The notes beneath the pieces were generated by a model, which worked only from the letters and a program-made list of their open reading frames with translations, was not told the DNA's origin and ran no database searches. The position numbers and the translations under genes are program-made. A DNA stretch of 55,406 bases from JAGXTF01 sp038317095. GTDB taxonomy: Bacteria > Bacteroidota > Bacteroidia > NS11-12g > UBA955. Below, piece by piece: positions 8,001-16,371 of this stretch. The first letter of the stretch is position 1; each line of letters begins with the position of its first letter. The DNA lies in the NCBI GenBank assembly GCA_038317095.1, contig JBBQBB010000020.1:1-55406 (forward strand). The letters run 5' to 3'.

Positions 8001-8800
8001 AAAAAGTAGCCCTTGTAACTGGAGCAAGCGAAGGCATAGGTAAAGCCTTGGCCATTGAAGCCGCAAAACGTGGTTTTAATGTAGGTTTAATGGCAAGAAA
8101 CGAGGCTACACTTAAAGTAGTTGCAGATAATTGTAAAGCAGAAGGGGTGATGGTTTCCATTTACGTTGGGGATGTTTCCATTGAAGCAGATTGTCAATCA
8201 TTTGCAAATCAGTGTATACGCGAATTGGGCGGAATAAATGTGCTCATAAACAATGCTGGTATAAGTATGCGGGCTGTCTTTGCCGAAACTGAGCTTTCCG
8301 TAATTAAAAAATTAATGGATGTAAATTTTTGGGGTACAGTTTATTGCACTAAATACTGTCTTGATGAATTGTTAAAAAACAAAGGATCGGTAGTAGGTAT
8401 TTCTTCTATAGCCGGATTTAAAGGATTACCCGCAAGAACAGGATATTCAGCGAGTAAGTTTGCCATCAACGGTTTTTTAGAAAGTTTACGAACCGAAAAC
8501 TTAAAAACCGGCTTGCATGTGTTAATTGCATGTCCTGGGTATACTGCCAGTAACATTCGCAACGCGGCACTAGACAAATCAGGAAAGGCACAAGGAGAAA
8601 CACCACTAAATGAATCCAATTTGGTTCAACCTAGAGAAGTGGCAAATCAAATTTGGAATGCCATTGAAAAGAAAAAAATGTATTTAATTTTAACTTTTCA
8701 AGGCAAAATGGCGGTATGGATAAACAAATGGTTTCCAGCATTGGCAGATAGACTTACGTTCAATCATATCCGAAAAGAAAAAGATTCTCCTTTTAAATAA
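7997..8800 (+). CDS. Short-chain dehydrogenase/reductase (SDR)
   Basis: The 267-residue protein has a classical SDR core: the nucleotide-binding TGASEGIG near the N-terminus, NNAG in the middle, catalytic Ser in ISSIAG and the YSASK catalytic Tyr/Lys pair. The C-terminal third (FQGKMAVWINKWFPALADRL) resembles SDRs of the 11-beta-HSD/DltE-like group, which reduce ketones on lipids or sterols. The substrate cannot be told from sequence. It overlaps the upstream redoxin gene by ATGA and is followed after 4 bp by a small membrane-protein gene, so the three probably form one operon. Confidence 0.92.
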   Translation: MKKVALVTGASEGIGKALAIEAAKRGFNVGLMARNEATLKVVADNCKAEGVMVSIYVGDVSIEADCQSFANQCIRELGGINVLINNAGISMRAVFAETELSVIKKLMDVNFWGTVYCTKYCLDELLKNKGSVVGISSIAGFKGLPARTGYSASKFAINGFLESLRTENLKTGLHVLIACPGYTASNIRNAALDKSGKAQGETPLNESNLVQPREVANQIWNAIEKKKMYLILTFQGKMAVWINKWFPALADRLTFNHIRKEKDSPFK

Positions 8801-8804
8801 AAAA

Positions 8805-9104
8805 ATGAAAAAGCAATTGCCCAATGCCACAACAGTGCTTGTTTTAGGAATTTCATCCATTGTTACAAGCTGCATTTTTATTGGCATTTTATTTGCTATT
8901 GTTGCTTTAATCCTATCCAAAAACGACGAAAGAATGTATCAGATATCACCTAATAACTGGATGGGTTATGGCAATTTAACTGCCGGAAAAACTTGCAGCA
9001 TAATAGGCATCTGTTTGGGTATTTTATTCTCATTGGTTTCTTCATTGTTATCTTTCGTTGTCGGCCATTTATTTAAAATGTTTGCAGAAGCTTTTGGCCG
9101 TTGA
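8805..9104 (+). CDS. Small DUF4190-like (CCC-motif-type) membrane protein
   Basis: The 99-residue protein has two long hydrophobic segments (ISSIVTSCIFIGILFAIVAL and IIGICLGILFSLVSSLLSFV) separated by a loop with NDERMYQISPNNW and the conserved-looking YGNLTAGKTCSIIG. That architecture and loop match the CCC-motif / DUF4190 membrane proteins common in Bacteroidota, although the eponymous cysteine cluster is reduced to one Cys here. It starts 4 bp after the SDR stop and is probably co-transcribed with it. Function unknown. Confidence 0.8.
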   Translation: MKKQLPNATTVLVLGISSIVTSCIFIGILFAIVALILSKNDERMYQISPNNWMGYGNLTAGKTCSIIGICLGILFSLVSSLLSFVVGHLFKMFAEAFGR

Positions 9105-9295
9105 TTCTAGACAATTATTCACAATTTTCATACAGGTTTTAAAATCATATTTATTTGTTATATTGTAAGTTGCAATATTATTTTGACAAACTTCTGCCTC
9201 CATATTAAACCAATATTGTGCATAACAATTTCACCCCATTGCATGTTATTTTGAAATAATTCTATTATTTCGGATTTCATCATAAAAATAAAAAC

Positions 9296-9796
9296 ATGGA
9301 ACAAAACACAATGGACACAACCTCAAATGCAGCGCCAGCAAGGCCTACATTCATCACAGTACTTTGCATTCTTACCTGGGTAGGATGTTTAATTGGACTA
9401 TTTGGAGCTATCGCAAACATCGGTATTGGATCTGTGGCTTCCCAAATTCCTGCAAACACCGTTAAAATGGAAAGTTCTGGCAATGCAGCCGTAGACCAGT
9501 CTTTGGAAAAGGTTGCGGCAGTTGCAGAAAATGCTGTAAAACATGCTGCCCTTATTGGTTGGGTAAGTTTATTTTGCTTAGTCCTCTGTGCCCTAGGTGC
9601 TGTTTGGATGTGGCAGTTAAAGAAAAACGGCTTTTACGTTTATACATTGGGTGAATTAGCACCGGTTATAATGTCTTTCATTCTTTTGGGCGGTATGGGC
9701 GGAAGTGGATTGATGGCAAGCTTGGGTATTCTCATGGCTATTATCCCTATTGCTTTCGTAATTATGTATGGATTGAATTTAAAACATATGAAATAA
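9296..9796 (+). CDS. Membrane protein, paralogue of the next gene (copy 1)
   Basis: The 166-residue protein has a polar N-terminus, then hydrophobic segments TFITVLCILTWVGCLIGLFG, ALIGWVSLFCLVLCALGAVW and IMSFILLGGMGG, and a last span ending VIMYGLNLKHMK. Between the first two spans is a soluble stretch of about 60 residues. The following gene (9883-10422) shares the signature PTF..VLCILTWVGC, the MW(Q/K)LKK loop, the (V/Y)TLGE/AVGE segment and the end VIMY..NLKH, so the two arose by duplication. A terminator separates them. No function is known to me. Confidence 0.8.
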   Translation: MEQNTMDTTSNAAPARPTFITVLCILTWVGCLIGLFGAIANIGIGSVASQIPANTVKMESSGNAAVDQSLEKVAAVAENAVKHAALIGWVSLFCLVLCALGAVWMWQLKKNGFYVYTLGELAPVIMSFILLGGMGGSGLMASLGILMAIIPIAFVIMYGLNLKHMK

Positions 9797-9813
9797 TTTA
9801 CAAAATTAAAAAT

Positions 9814-9846
9814 AAAAAAAGACCACAATTTTGCGGTCTTTTTTTA
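9814..9846 (+). terminator. Rho-independent terminator between the tandem membrane-protein paralogues
   Basis: Stem GACCAC / GCGGTC with one internal mismatch and loop AATTTT, flanked by seven A on the left and a run of T on the right. The A and T tracts can extend the stem, so it could act in either direction. Confidence 0.8.
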
Positions 9847-9882
9847 TTTATTATTTTTGATGTACCTTGCAACTTTAAAATC

Positions 9883-10422
9883 ATGGAAAATCAAGAATTT
9901 GAATTAACCGCAATTTCGGCAAAAAAACGCCCTACTTTTCTTTCTGTACTTTGCATACTTACTTGGGTGGGATGTGCCATTTCGCTTTACAGTAGTTTAA
10001 ACCAAATTTTAGGACCATCACCCCGGGAAAACATGATGAAAATGGCAACCCAAGCAGACAAACTAGATGGCGCTGCAAAAGAAATGATCGAAAGTTCCGT
10101 AGATTTTTTTAGTGCCAATTTGGAATTATTGGAAAAATGGACTTTGCCCACAGGAATCATCGGATTTTTGTGCACAGGACTTTGTGCATTTGGTGCATTT
10201 TATATGTGGAAATTAAAGAAAATTGGATTTCCTATTTATGCAGTTGGCGAAATCATCCCGTTACTTATTGGTTTATTTATGTATTTTAACTTGCATTTTA
10301 CTGGCAGTTCAATGATGAATATGATCATGAAAGGTGGAACTTTATTTAATTTAATTATCGGTGCTGCATTTGTAATTATGTACAGTGTAAATTTAAAGCA
10401 TTTGAAATCTGAAACTGAATAA
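9883..10422 (+). CDS. Membrane protein, paralogue of the previous gene (copy 2)
   Basis: The 179-residue protein mirrors its neighbour: PTFLSVLCILTWVGCAISLY, a soluble segment of about 70 residues rich in Lys, Met and Glu, then spans beginning TGIIGFLCTGLCAFGAFYMW and IPLLIGLFMYF, and the ending FVIMYSVNLKHLK. The loop segment differs most between the copies, while the membrane cores are alike. It has its own upstream region after the terminator at 9814-9846. The MarC gene follows 10 bp after its stop and is probably co-transcribed. Confidence 0.8.
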   Translation: MENQEFELTAISAKKRPTFLSVLCILTWVGCAISLYSSLNQILGPSPRENMMKMATQADKLDGAAKEMIESSVDFFSANLELLEKWTLPTGIIGFLCTGLCAFGAFYMWKLKKIGFPIYAVGEIIPLLIGLFMYFNLHFTGSSMMNMIMKGGTLFNLIIGAAFVIMYSVNLKHLKSETE

Positions 10423-10432
10423 ATCAGGTTGA

Positions 10433-10996
10433 ATGCAAAGTGAAATATCCCAAATCATTACGGTTTCAATTACCCTTTTTGCGGTAATTGATATGCTGGG
10501 TTCAGTGCCCTTAATTATTTCTTTAAAGAAAAAAATTCCGCATATTAGCGCATGGAAAGTAACCGCAGCATCCGCGGTTTTAATGTTCACTTTTCTTTTT
10601 GTTGGCGATAATTTTTTAAAATTTTTAGGCCTCGACAACCAGTCTTTTGCCTTGGCAGGTAGCATTGTTATGTTTATTTTGGGATTGGAAATGGTTTTGG
10701 GAATAGATTTGTTTAGATCCGACCCTGATGTGCCTAGCGGAAGCATAGTGCCCGTGGCGTTCCCTATCATTGCTGGTTCTGGAACACTCACAACCATACT
10801 TTCTCTAAAAGCCAATTATACCCAATGGGTGATTTTATTTGCCATTTGTATTAATCTTATTTTTATTTTCTTTGTAATGGCCAGTACTGGATTTTTAGAA
10901 AGAAAAATTGGCAAATCAGGTATGCTTACTTTGCGTAAATTCTTTGGGGTTATTTTACTCGCAATTGCGGTAAAAATATTTAGGAGCAATTTGTAA
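10433..10996 (+). CDS. MarC family integral membrane protein
   Basis: The 187-residue protein has six hydrophobic segments and the family hallmarks: FAVIDMLGSVPLIISLKKK in the first span and loop, AGSIVMFILGLEMVLGI in the middle, and VPVAFPIIAGSGTLTTIL, the repeat of the Pro-Gly hallmark, in the second half. Length is slightly short of the usual 200-220 residues. MarC proteins sit in the cytoplasmic membrane; their transport function is unproven, and the old link to multiple antibiotic resistance was not upheld. The convergent glycosyltransferase gene ends 2 bp beyond its stop. Confidence 0.9.
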   Translation: MQSEISQIITVSITLFAVIDMLGSVPLIISLKKKIPHISAWKVTAASAVLMFTFLFVGDNFLKFLGLDNQSFALAGSIVMFILGLEMVLGIDLFRSDPDVPSGSIVPVAFPIIAGSGTLTTILSLKANYTQWVILFAICINLIFIFFVMASTGFLERKIGKSGMLTLRKFFGVILLAIAVKIFRSNL

Positions 10997-10998
10997 AT

Positions 10999-12072
10999 TT
11001 AGATTTCCGCATACAGTTGCATTATTTGTTTTGCAATGCCTGTGTGTTCCACTTTATGCAGAATTTTGCTTAATTTCAACCTCAATTTTGCCTGAAGTGT
11101 AGGATCCGTTATGCGCAGCATAGCATCCGCAATTTCTTCGTATTTGTTAGGATGAAAAAACAGAGCAGCGTCTTCAGCCAATTCGGTAAAAACCCCAATG
11201 TTTGAAGCCACTATTGGCAAGCCACATACGGCAGCTTCTGCCAGTGGAATTCCAAATCCTTCAAACAAACTTGGATACACAAAAGCAGATGCATTTTGCA
11301 TTAAATTCACCAAATCCGATTGACTTGCATTTTTAAAAATTTTCACCCTATTTTCTAAGTGTTCATTTTGGATAAACCTTTTTGTCGCTTCATAGGTTTC
11401 ACCTTCAATTCCCACCAAAACCAAATTCCAATCCGACATTTTTTGAATCCTGGCAAAAGCTTGGATTAAAGTTCCATGGTTTTTTCTGTAAGTGAAACTT
11501 GATACATAAATAAAATAATTCCCATCAACTATCGGAATTCCGGTTTTGGCCAAATAGAAAGCTTCATTCACGGGTTGGTAAACAACTTCCATTTTACTAG
11601 AATCTGCCAAATAATATTTTTGCAAATCTGCCGCAGTTGCTTTGCTTGTGGCAACAATTCGATTCGCATTTTTGACCGCATTGCCTGTCTTTTTTCGATA
11701 AATAACCCTATCAAAAAATCGATAATATTCAGGGTAACGCATAAAAATAACGTCGTGAATTGTGACCACAGATTTGATTTTTCTTTTATCCAATCCAGTG
11801 GGAATTTCATTGCTCAATCCGTGGAATACATCCATTTTAAATTTCTGCAAATCCTTTGCCATAAGGAAAGTACGCCAAAAACTACCTTTTCCACGAAATG
11901 ACAATGTTTTTAAATTCGGCAGATCCAGCAATGGTTTTTCTTCCTTGTTGTGAATTAAAAAAAAATCGTGTTCAGGAAATTGTGATACCAACGCATGCAC
12001 AATACTTCGACTGTAGTTTCCTAAGCCTGTTTTGTTGTTAAAGTAGCGTTTGGCATCAAAAGCAATACGCAT
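10999..12072 (-). CDS. Glycosyltransferase family 4 (GT-B fold)
   Basis: The 357-residue protein shows the GT4 layout. The N-terminal Rossmann half contains the glycine-rich acceptor loop NNKTGLGNYSR and VVTIHDVIFMRYPEYY. The C-terminal half contains SFTYRKNHGTLIQAF (phosphate-binding) and the E-x7-E region EGFGIPLAEAAVCGLP. It should transfer a sugar from a nucleotide donor to a surface glycan; donor and acceptor are unknown. Its ATG shares one base with the dapD stop (TAATG), so it is translated from the dapD mRNA. No other polysaccharide genes are nearby. Confidence 0.92.
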   Translation of the reverse strand: MRIAFDAKRYFNNKTGLGNYSRSIVHALVSQFPEHDFFLIHNKEEKPLLDLPNLKTLSFRGKGSFWRTFLMAKDLQKFKMDVFHGLSNEIPTGLDKRKIKSVVTIHDVIFMRYPEYYRFFDRVIYRKKTGNAVKNANRIVATSKATAADLQKYYLADSSKMEVVYQPVNEAFYLAKTGIPIVDGNYFIYVSSFTYRKNHGTLIQAFARIQKMSDWNLVLVGIEGETYEATKRFIQNEHLENRVKIFKNASQSDLVNLMQNASAFVYPSLFEGFGIPLAEAAVCGLPIVASNIGVFTELAEDAALFFHPNKYEEIADAMLRITDPTLQAKLRLKLSKILHKVEHTGIAKQIMQLYAEI

Positions 12073-12884
12073 TACACTGAAACGTTAAAATCCCGCAATG
12101 CATCGTTAAGTGAGGTTTTTAGATCCGTACTTGGTTTTCGGGTGCCAATAATTAAAGCACACGGAACATAAAATTCACCCCCATCAAATTGTTTTTTCAT
12201 ATTGCCAGGTATAACCACGCTGCGAGGCGGAATATACCCACGTGGCAATTCTTCCCCTGTTTTAGTATCTATAACTTTGGTGCTCATGGTAAGGGTAACG
12301 CCTGCGCCAAGAACGGCCTCCTTCCCTACACGCACACCTTCTACTACGATGCATCTTGAGCCCACAAAACAATCATCTTCAATAACTACAGGCGCAGCTT
12401 GCACAGGTTCTAAAACCCCGCCAATGCCAACACCTCCGCTTAAGTGCACATTTTTTCCTATTTGTGCGCAACTGCCCACAGTGGCCCAAGTATCTACCAT
12501 AGTTCCACTGTCTACATATGCTCCAATATTTACATAGGAAGGCATCAAAATCACTCCGCGAGAAATAAAAGCACCATAACGAGCCACGGCATGAGGAACA
12601 ACGCGAATGCCCAGTTCTTTATAGCCCGACTTTAGTTTCATTTTATCGTAAAATTCCATAGGGCCAGCATGCATAGTTTCCATAGTTCGGGTGGGAAAAT
12701 ACAAGATAACTGCTTGCTTTACCCAGTCGTTTACCTTCCATTCTCCTCCATTTGGCTCCGCCACACGCAACCTTCCTTTGTCTAATTCTTCTATAACAAA
12801 CTCTATTGCAGAGAGGGTTTCAGGGTTTTTCAATAGCTCACGGTTATCCCAAGCTTCACGTATTATTTGTTCTGCGTTTTGCAT
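12072..12884 (-). CDS. dapD: 2,3,4,5-tetrahydropyridine-2,6-dicarboxylate N-succinyltransferase
   Basis: The 270-residue protein belongs to the left-handed beta-helix acyltransferases. It has the family segments VNDWVKQAVILYFP, MEFYDKMKLK, RGVILMPSYVNIGAYVD, ATVGSCAQIGKNVHLSGG and CFVGSRCIVVEGV, with hexapeptide repeats through the middle. DapD transfers succinyl from succinyl-CoA in the lysine/diaminopimelate pathway, supplying DAP for peptidoglycan. Length is as expected. It is coupled to the downstream glycosyltransferase by a TAATG overlap and faces away from the peptidase gene at 12932. Confidence 0.96.
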   Translation of the reverse strand: MQNAEQIIREAWDNRELLKNPETLSAIEFVIEELDKGRLRVAEPNGGEWKVNDWVKQAVILYFPTRTMETMHAGPMEFYDKMKLKSGYKELGIRVVPHAVARYGAFISRGVILMPSYVNIGAYVDSGTMVDTWATVGSCAQIGKNVHLSGGVGIGGVLEPVQAAPVVIEDDCFVGSRCIVVEGVRVGKEAVLGAGVTLTMSTKVIDTKTGEELPRGYIPPRSVVIPGNMKKQFDGGEFYVPCALIIGTRKPSTDLKTSLNDALRDFNVSV

Positions 12885-12888
12885 TGCT

Positions 12889-12896
12889 TAATTTTG
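12889..12896 (+). promoter_or_regulatory. -7 promoter box (TAATTTTG) for the DPP IV-type peptidase
   Basis: Exact TAnnTTTG match, 35 bases before the ATG at 12932 and only 4 bases past the divergent dapD start. It argues against the longer upstream frame that begins inside dapD. Confidence 0.5.
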
Positions 12897-12931
12897 TAGG
12901 CAAATTTGCACCTCTTCTATCGAAAGACAAA

Positions 12932-15094
12932 ATGAAAATAAGAAATATACTATTTTACATGCTTTTGGGTATAAATGCCCATTTCAGCTCGGCACAAGAT
13001 CGCCAACTCACCATTGAAGATTGTTTTAACCCAGCATTTGCTGTGCAAGGCTTAAAAGGGGTGCAATGGATTCCGGGTAGTCATAAATTTTCTCAAATAA
13101 AAGGAACCGATTTGGTTGCGACAGATCCGTATTCAAAAAAGGACGACACAATAGTGACTTTGGCTAAGTTAAACGCTGCTATTTCTAATGCTGCTGTAGA
13201 AGCAGAAAAACCAGCACCCTCCATTTTGAAATCTATACCACAAATCACGTGGAAAGACGAACAAAGCTTTTCCATATTGGTTGGTGGTGGTTTATATGTA
13301 TACCGCATAAACAACCAATCGGCAGTTTTAAAACGCAGTTTTGGCACAAATTACGATGCGATAGAAATAGCAAAAATTACGCTAAACGTTGCTACGGTAG
13401 AAAAAAACAACATTCGTGTACACACTGCTGGCCAATCTAGGTTTTTAACCGACGATGGTGGAAATGGCATTGTTTATGGTCAAGCGGTACACCGAAATGA
13501 ATTTGGCATTAACGGTGGCTTTTTTTGGAGTGAGGACGGGACAAAACTGGCATTTTACCGCATGGATGAACGCATGGTCAAAGAATATCCATTGTTACAC
13601 ATTGATACAAGACCTGCAAACGAAACCAAACTTAGATATCCCATGGCTGGTGACAGCAGCCATACGGTAACCATTGGCGTATTCAATTCTTTTACAGAAG
13701 AAGTGCATTATTTAAAAACCAACGGACCCTATGACCAATATTTAACCAATATTACTTGGAGCCCGGATGGAATATCTATTTACCTTGCTTGGGTAAATCG
13801 CGAACAGAATAAAATGGAGTTGCGCAAATACAATGCGAATAGCGGAGAATTGGAAAAAGTAATATTTGAAGAAAAACACGAAAAATATGTAGAACCAGAG
13901 CACGGACCGATTTTTATTCCAAGCAGCAATACAGATTTTATTTGTTTCAGCAAACGGGATGGTTTTGACCATTTATACCTTTATCAAAATGGAAAATTAG
14001 CCAAACAATTGACTTCAGGAAACTGGGAAGTTACACGCTTTATTGGTTTTGATAAAAGTGGAGAAAATATCTATTTCGAATCTACAAAAGAAAGTCCCTT
14101 GGAACGTCAAGTTTATGCTTTAAAATTAAAAGACAAGGACTTGAAATTGAAAAAAGTAACAAGCAATGCCGGTACCCATTTTGTATTACTTAACAACCAT
14201 TCTGGCATGTTTATGGATGTTATGAGCAGCCGAAAAGAACCTAAGAAATATACAGTATACAAATACGATGGCACAGTTATAAATGAAATATACAAAGCGG
14301 TGAATCCAGTAAAAGATTTTAAATTGGGCGAAATTCGCGTGGAACCCTATTTAATAAATGGAACTGCGTTGTATACAAGAACCTTTTTACCACCCGATTT
14401 CAATGCAAAAGGGGAAACCAAATATCCAGTTGTTGTTTATGTTTACGGAGGACCGCATGCCCAAATGATTACCGAAAGCTGGCTGGCCGGCGCAAATCTG
14501 TGGTTCCATTACATGGCACAAAACGGATACATCGTTTTTACCGTGGACAACAGAGGTTCTGCACATAGAGGATTAAATTTCGAAAACGTTACGCACCGAC
14601 AACTGGGAACGCTGGAAATGCAAGACCAACTTGGGGCGCTTCAATACATTAAAAAATTCCCTTATGTAGATAGCACTCGAATAGGTGTGCATGGCTGGAG
14701 TTTTGGTGGATTTATGACTACCTCCCTTATGACAAGGCATCCTGGCACTTACAAAGTTGGTGTTGCGGGAGGGCCAGTTATCGACTGGAAGTATTACGAA
14801 ATTATGTATACAGAAAGGTATATGGATAAACCCCAAGAAAACCCAGAAGGCTATAAAAACAACAATCTTTTAAATTATGTAGATCAATTGGATGGTCGTT
14901 TGTTGATGATACATGGAATGGATGACGATGTTGTTGTATGGCAGCACAGTTTGTTGTATGTGCAGCAAGCGGTTAAAAAAATGAATGCCAACCTGGACTA
15001 CTTTGTTTACCCAGGCCACAAACACAATGTTTTGGGACCAGACAGGGCGCATTTGTATAAAAAAGTAAGCCAATATTTTTTCGATTTTTTATAA
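12932..15094 (+). CDS. Dipeptidyl peptidase IV-type S9 serine peptidase, exported
   Basis: The 720-residue protein begins with a signal peptide (MKIRNILFYMLLGINAHF, cleavage near SSAQ). An eight-bladed propeller follows, with the DPP IV-type stretches GINGGFFWSEDGTKLAFYRMDER and YLTNITWSPDGISIYL. The C-terminal alpha/beta hydrolase carries the nucleophile in GWSFGGF (Ser590), Asp in HGMDDDVV and His in YPGHKHN. Family members release X-Pro (or X-Ala) dipeptides from peptide N-termini in the periplasm. The start is set by the signal peptide and the promoter box. An HMG-CoA lyase gene follows 7 bp downstream. Confidence 0.93.
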   Translation: MKIRNILFYMLLGINAHFSSAQDRQLTIEDCFNPAFAVQGLKGVQWIPGSHKFSQIKGTDLVATDPYSKKDDTIVTLAKLNAAISNAAVEAEKPAPSILKSIPQITWKDEQSFSILVGGGLYVYRINNQSAVLKRSFGTNYDAIEIAKITLNVATVEKNNIRVHTAGQSRFLTDDGGNGIVYGQAVHRNEFGINGGFFWSEDGTKLAFYRMDERMVKEYPLLHIDTRPANETKLRYPMAGDSSHTVTIGVFNSFTEEVHYLKTNGPYDQYLTNITWSPDGISIYLAWVNREQNKMELRKYNANSGELEKVIFEEKHEKYVEPEHGPIFIPSSNTDFICFSKRDGFDHLYLYQNGKLAKQLTSGNWEVTRFIGFDKSGENIYFESTKESPLERQVYALKLKDKDLKLKKVTSNAGTHFVLLNNHSGMFMDVMSSRKEPKKYTVYKYDGTVINEIYKAVNPVKDFKLGEIRVEPYLINGTALYTRTFLPPDFNAKGETKYPVVVYVYGGPHAQMITESWLAGANLWFHYMAQNGYIVFTVDNRGSAHRGLNFENVTHRQLGTLEMQDQLGALQYIKKFPYVDSTRIGVHGWSFGGFMTTSLMTRHPGTYKVGVAGGPVIDWKYYEIMYTERYMDKPQENPEGYKNNNLLNYVDQLDGRLLMIHGMDDDVVVWQHSLLYVQQAVKKMNANLDYFVYPGHKHNVLGPDRAHLYKKVSQYFFDFL

Positions 15095-15101
15095 CCCCAA
15101 A

Positions 15102-15950
15102 ATGGCCGTAAAAATTATAGAATGTCCACGCGACGCCATGCAAGGGATTAAACATCCTATTTCCACAGAAAAAAAAGTGGAATGGATGAGGTTGCTTATG
15201 CAATGTGGATTTGATACCTTGGATTGTGGAAGTTTTGTTAATCCCGCTAGGGTTCCTCAAATGGCCGATACGCATGAAGTTTTGGAAGAATTATTGCCTA
15301 CGAAAGGGAAAAACCAGTTTTTGGTGATTGTGGGCAATGAACGCGGTGCCGGTATTGCTGCAGAAAAGAAATATGTCGATTATATTGGATTTCCGTTTTC
15401 TATAAATGATACTTTTCAACTAAGAAATACAAATGCTGGTAAATCAGAAGCATTTGATAGACTAAAAAACATTCAACAAATTGCACAAGCCAATGATAAA
15501 AAAGTAGTTGCTTATATTAGCATGGCATTTGGCAATCCGTATGGCGAATTTTACGACCGAAAAGACGTGATTGATTGGGCAAATAAAATTGTGGATTTGG
15601 GAATTCAAACCATCAGCTTATCAGACACTGTGGGTACTGCAAAAATTGAAGACATTGGGTATGTATTTGGCAACCTCACTAAAAATTTGCCAGAAATAGA
15701 ATTTGGTGCCCATTTTCATTCGGTACCTTTTCAATGGATCCCTAAAATTGAAGCAGCTTGGAACCAAGGTTGTCGAAGGTACGACGGCGCTATACTTGGT
15801 CTTGGTGGCTGTCCCATGGCGGATGATGAACTTACAGGAAACATACCTACGGAAGGTTTAATTGATTGGATAAACCAACGAGAAAGTACAAATATTGATG
15901 CAGATAAAATCACAAAAGCTGTGTACATTGCTCCCAGCATTTATGGGTGA
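15102..15950 (+). CDS. Hydroxymethylglutaryl-CoA lyase
   Basis: The 282-residue protein is a DRE-TIM metallolyase: IIECPRDAMQGIKHPI (first strand; Pro-Arg-Asp replaces the usual Pro-Arg-Asp-Gly), SFVNPARVPQMAD, ISLSDTVGTA, the metal-binding GAHFHS and the loop GLGGCPMADDELTGN with the catalytic Cys of the family. It splits HMG-CoA into acetyl-CoA and acetoacetate, the last step of leucine breakdown. It starts 7 bp after the peptidase stop, so co-transcription is likely. That would pair extracellular peptide hydrolysis with amino-acid catabolism. Confidence 0.92.
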   Translation: MAVKIIECPRDAMQGIKHPISTEKKVEWMRLLMQCGFDTLDCGSFVNPARVPQMADTHEVLEELLPTKGKNQFLVIVGNERGAGIAAEKKYVDYIGFPFSINDTFQLRNTNAGKSEAFDRLKNIQQIAQANDKKVVAYISMAFGNPYGEFYDRKDVIDWANKIVDLGIQTISLSDTVGTAKIEDIGYVFGNLTKNLPEIEFGAHFHSVPFQWIPKIEAAWNQGCRRYDGAILGLGGCPMADDELTGNIPTEGLIDWINQRESTNIDADKITKAVYIAPSIYG

Positions 15951-16053
15951 TTTTGGAATTTATTCTTTCATCTCTTTTTTAAATGTTATGGTTATTATTC
16001 ATAACGTACGTAAAGTTACATTCAATCTGAATTTCACTCCATAAATTCGTGTC

Positions 16054-16338
16054 ATGGAAAACCAGTTTTTTTTTGAGATACACTTTTGTGAAAATGCCAA
16101 ATTCTACTTTCGAATGCTTAACGCCGATGGATCGCCCATACAAGGTAAAGAACAGTTTGCAAAAAAAGGTACAGTACCTTTAGAGTTTGAACATATTTTA
16201 AATGCAGCTTTAAATGCAGGGAAATTTGAAATATTAAATTCTTCCGATGGTATTGAATATTTTACCGTAAAAATAACCGACCCATCGGAAAACACATTAG
16301 AAAATGGCCTTGCAAAAGTGATGCAAGATGCGCAGTGA
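16054..16338 (+). CDS. Small protein, possibly a divergent YegP/DUF1508-like domain
   Basis: The 94-residue protein is soluble with no signal peptide. KFYFRMLNADGSPIQGKE resembles the repeat of the YegP-like protein elsewhere in this window (KFYFNLKASNGEIIGTS at 30422-30760). A second half (KFEILNSSDGIEYFTVKI) could be a second copy. This is a resemblance by eye only. A TAAATTCG box 5 bases upstream of the start may be its promoter. Function unknown. Confidence 0.65.
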   Translation: MENQFFFEIHFCENAKFYFRMLNADGSPIQGKEQFAKKGTVPLEFEHILNAALNAGKFEILNSSDGIEYFTVKITDPSENTLENGLAKVMQDAQ

Positions 16339-16371
16339 AAGAAATTAAAAGAAAAAATATATACAGGAGTT

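Noticed and set aside
12806..12931. Upstream extension of the DPP IV gene into dapD
   Set aside because: It overlaps the divergent dapD coding region and the promoter box; the signal peptide begins at 12932.
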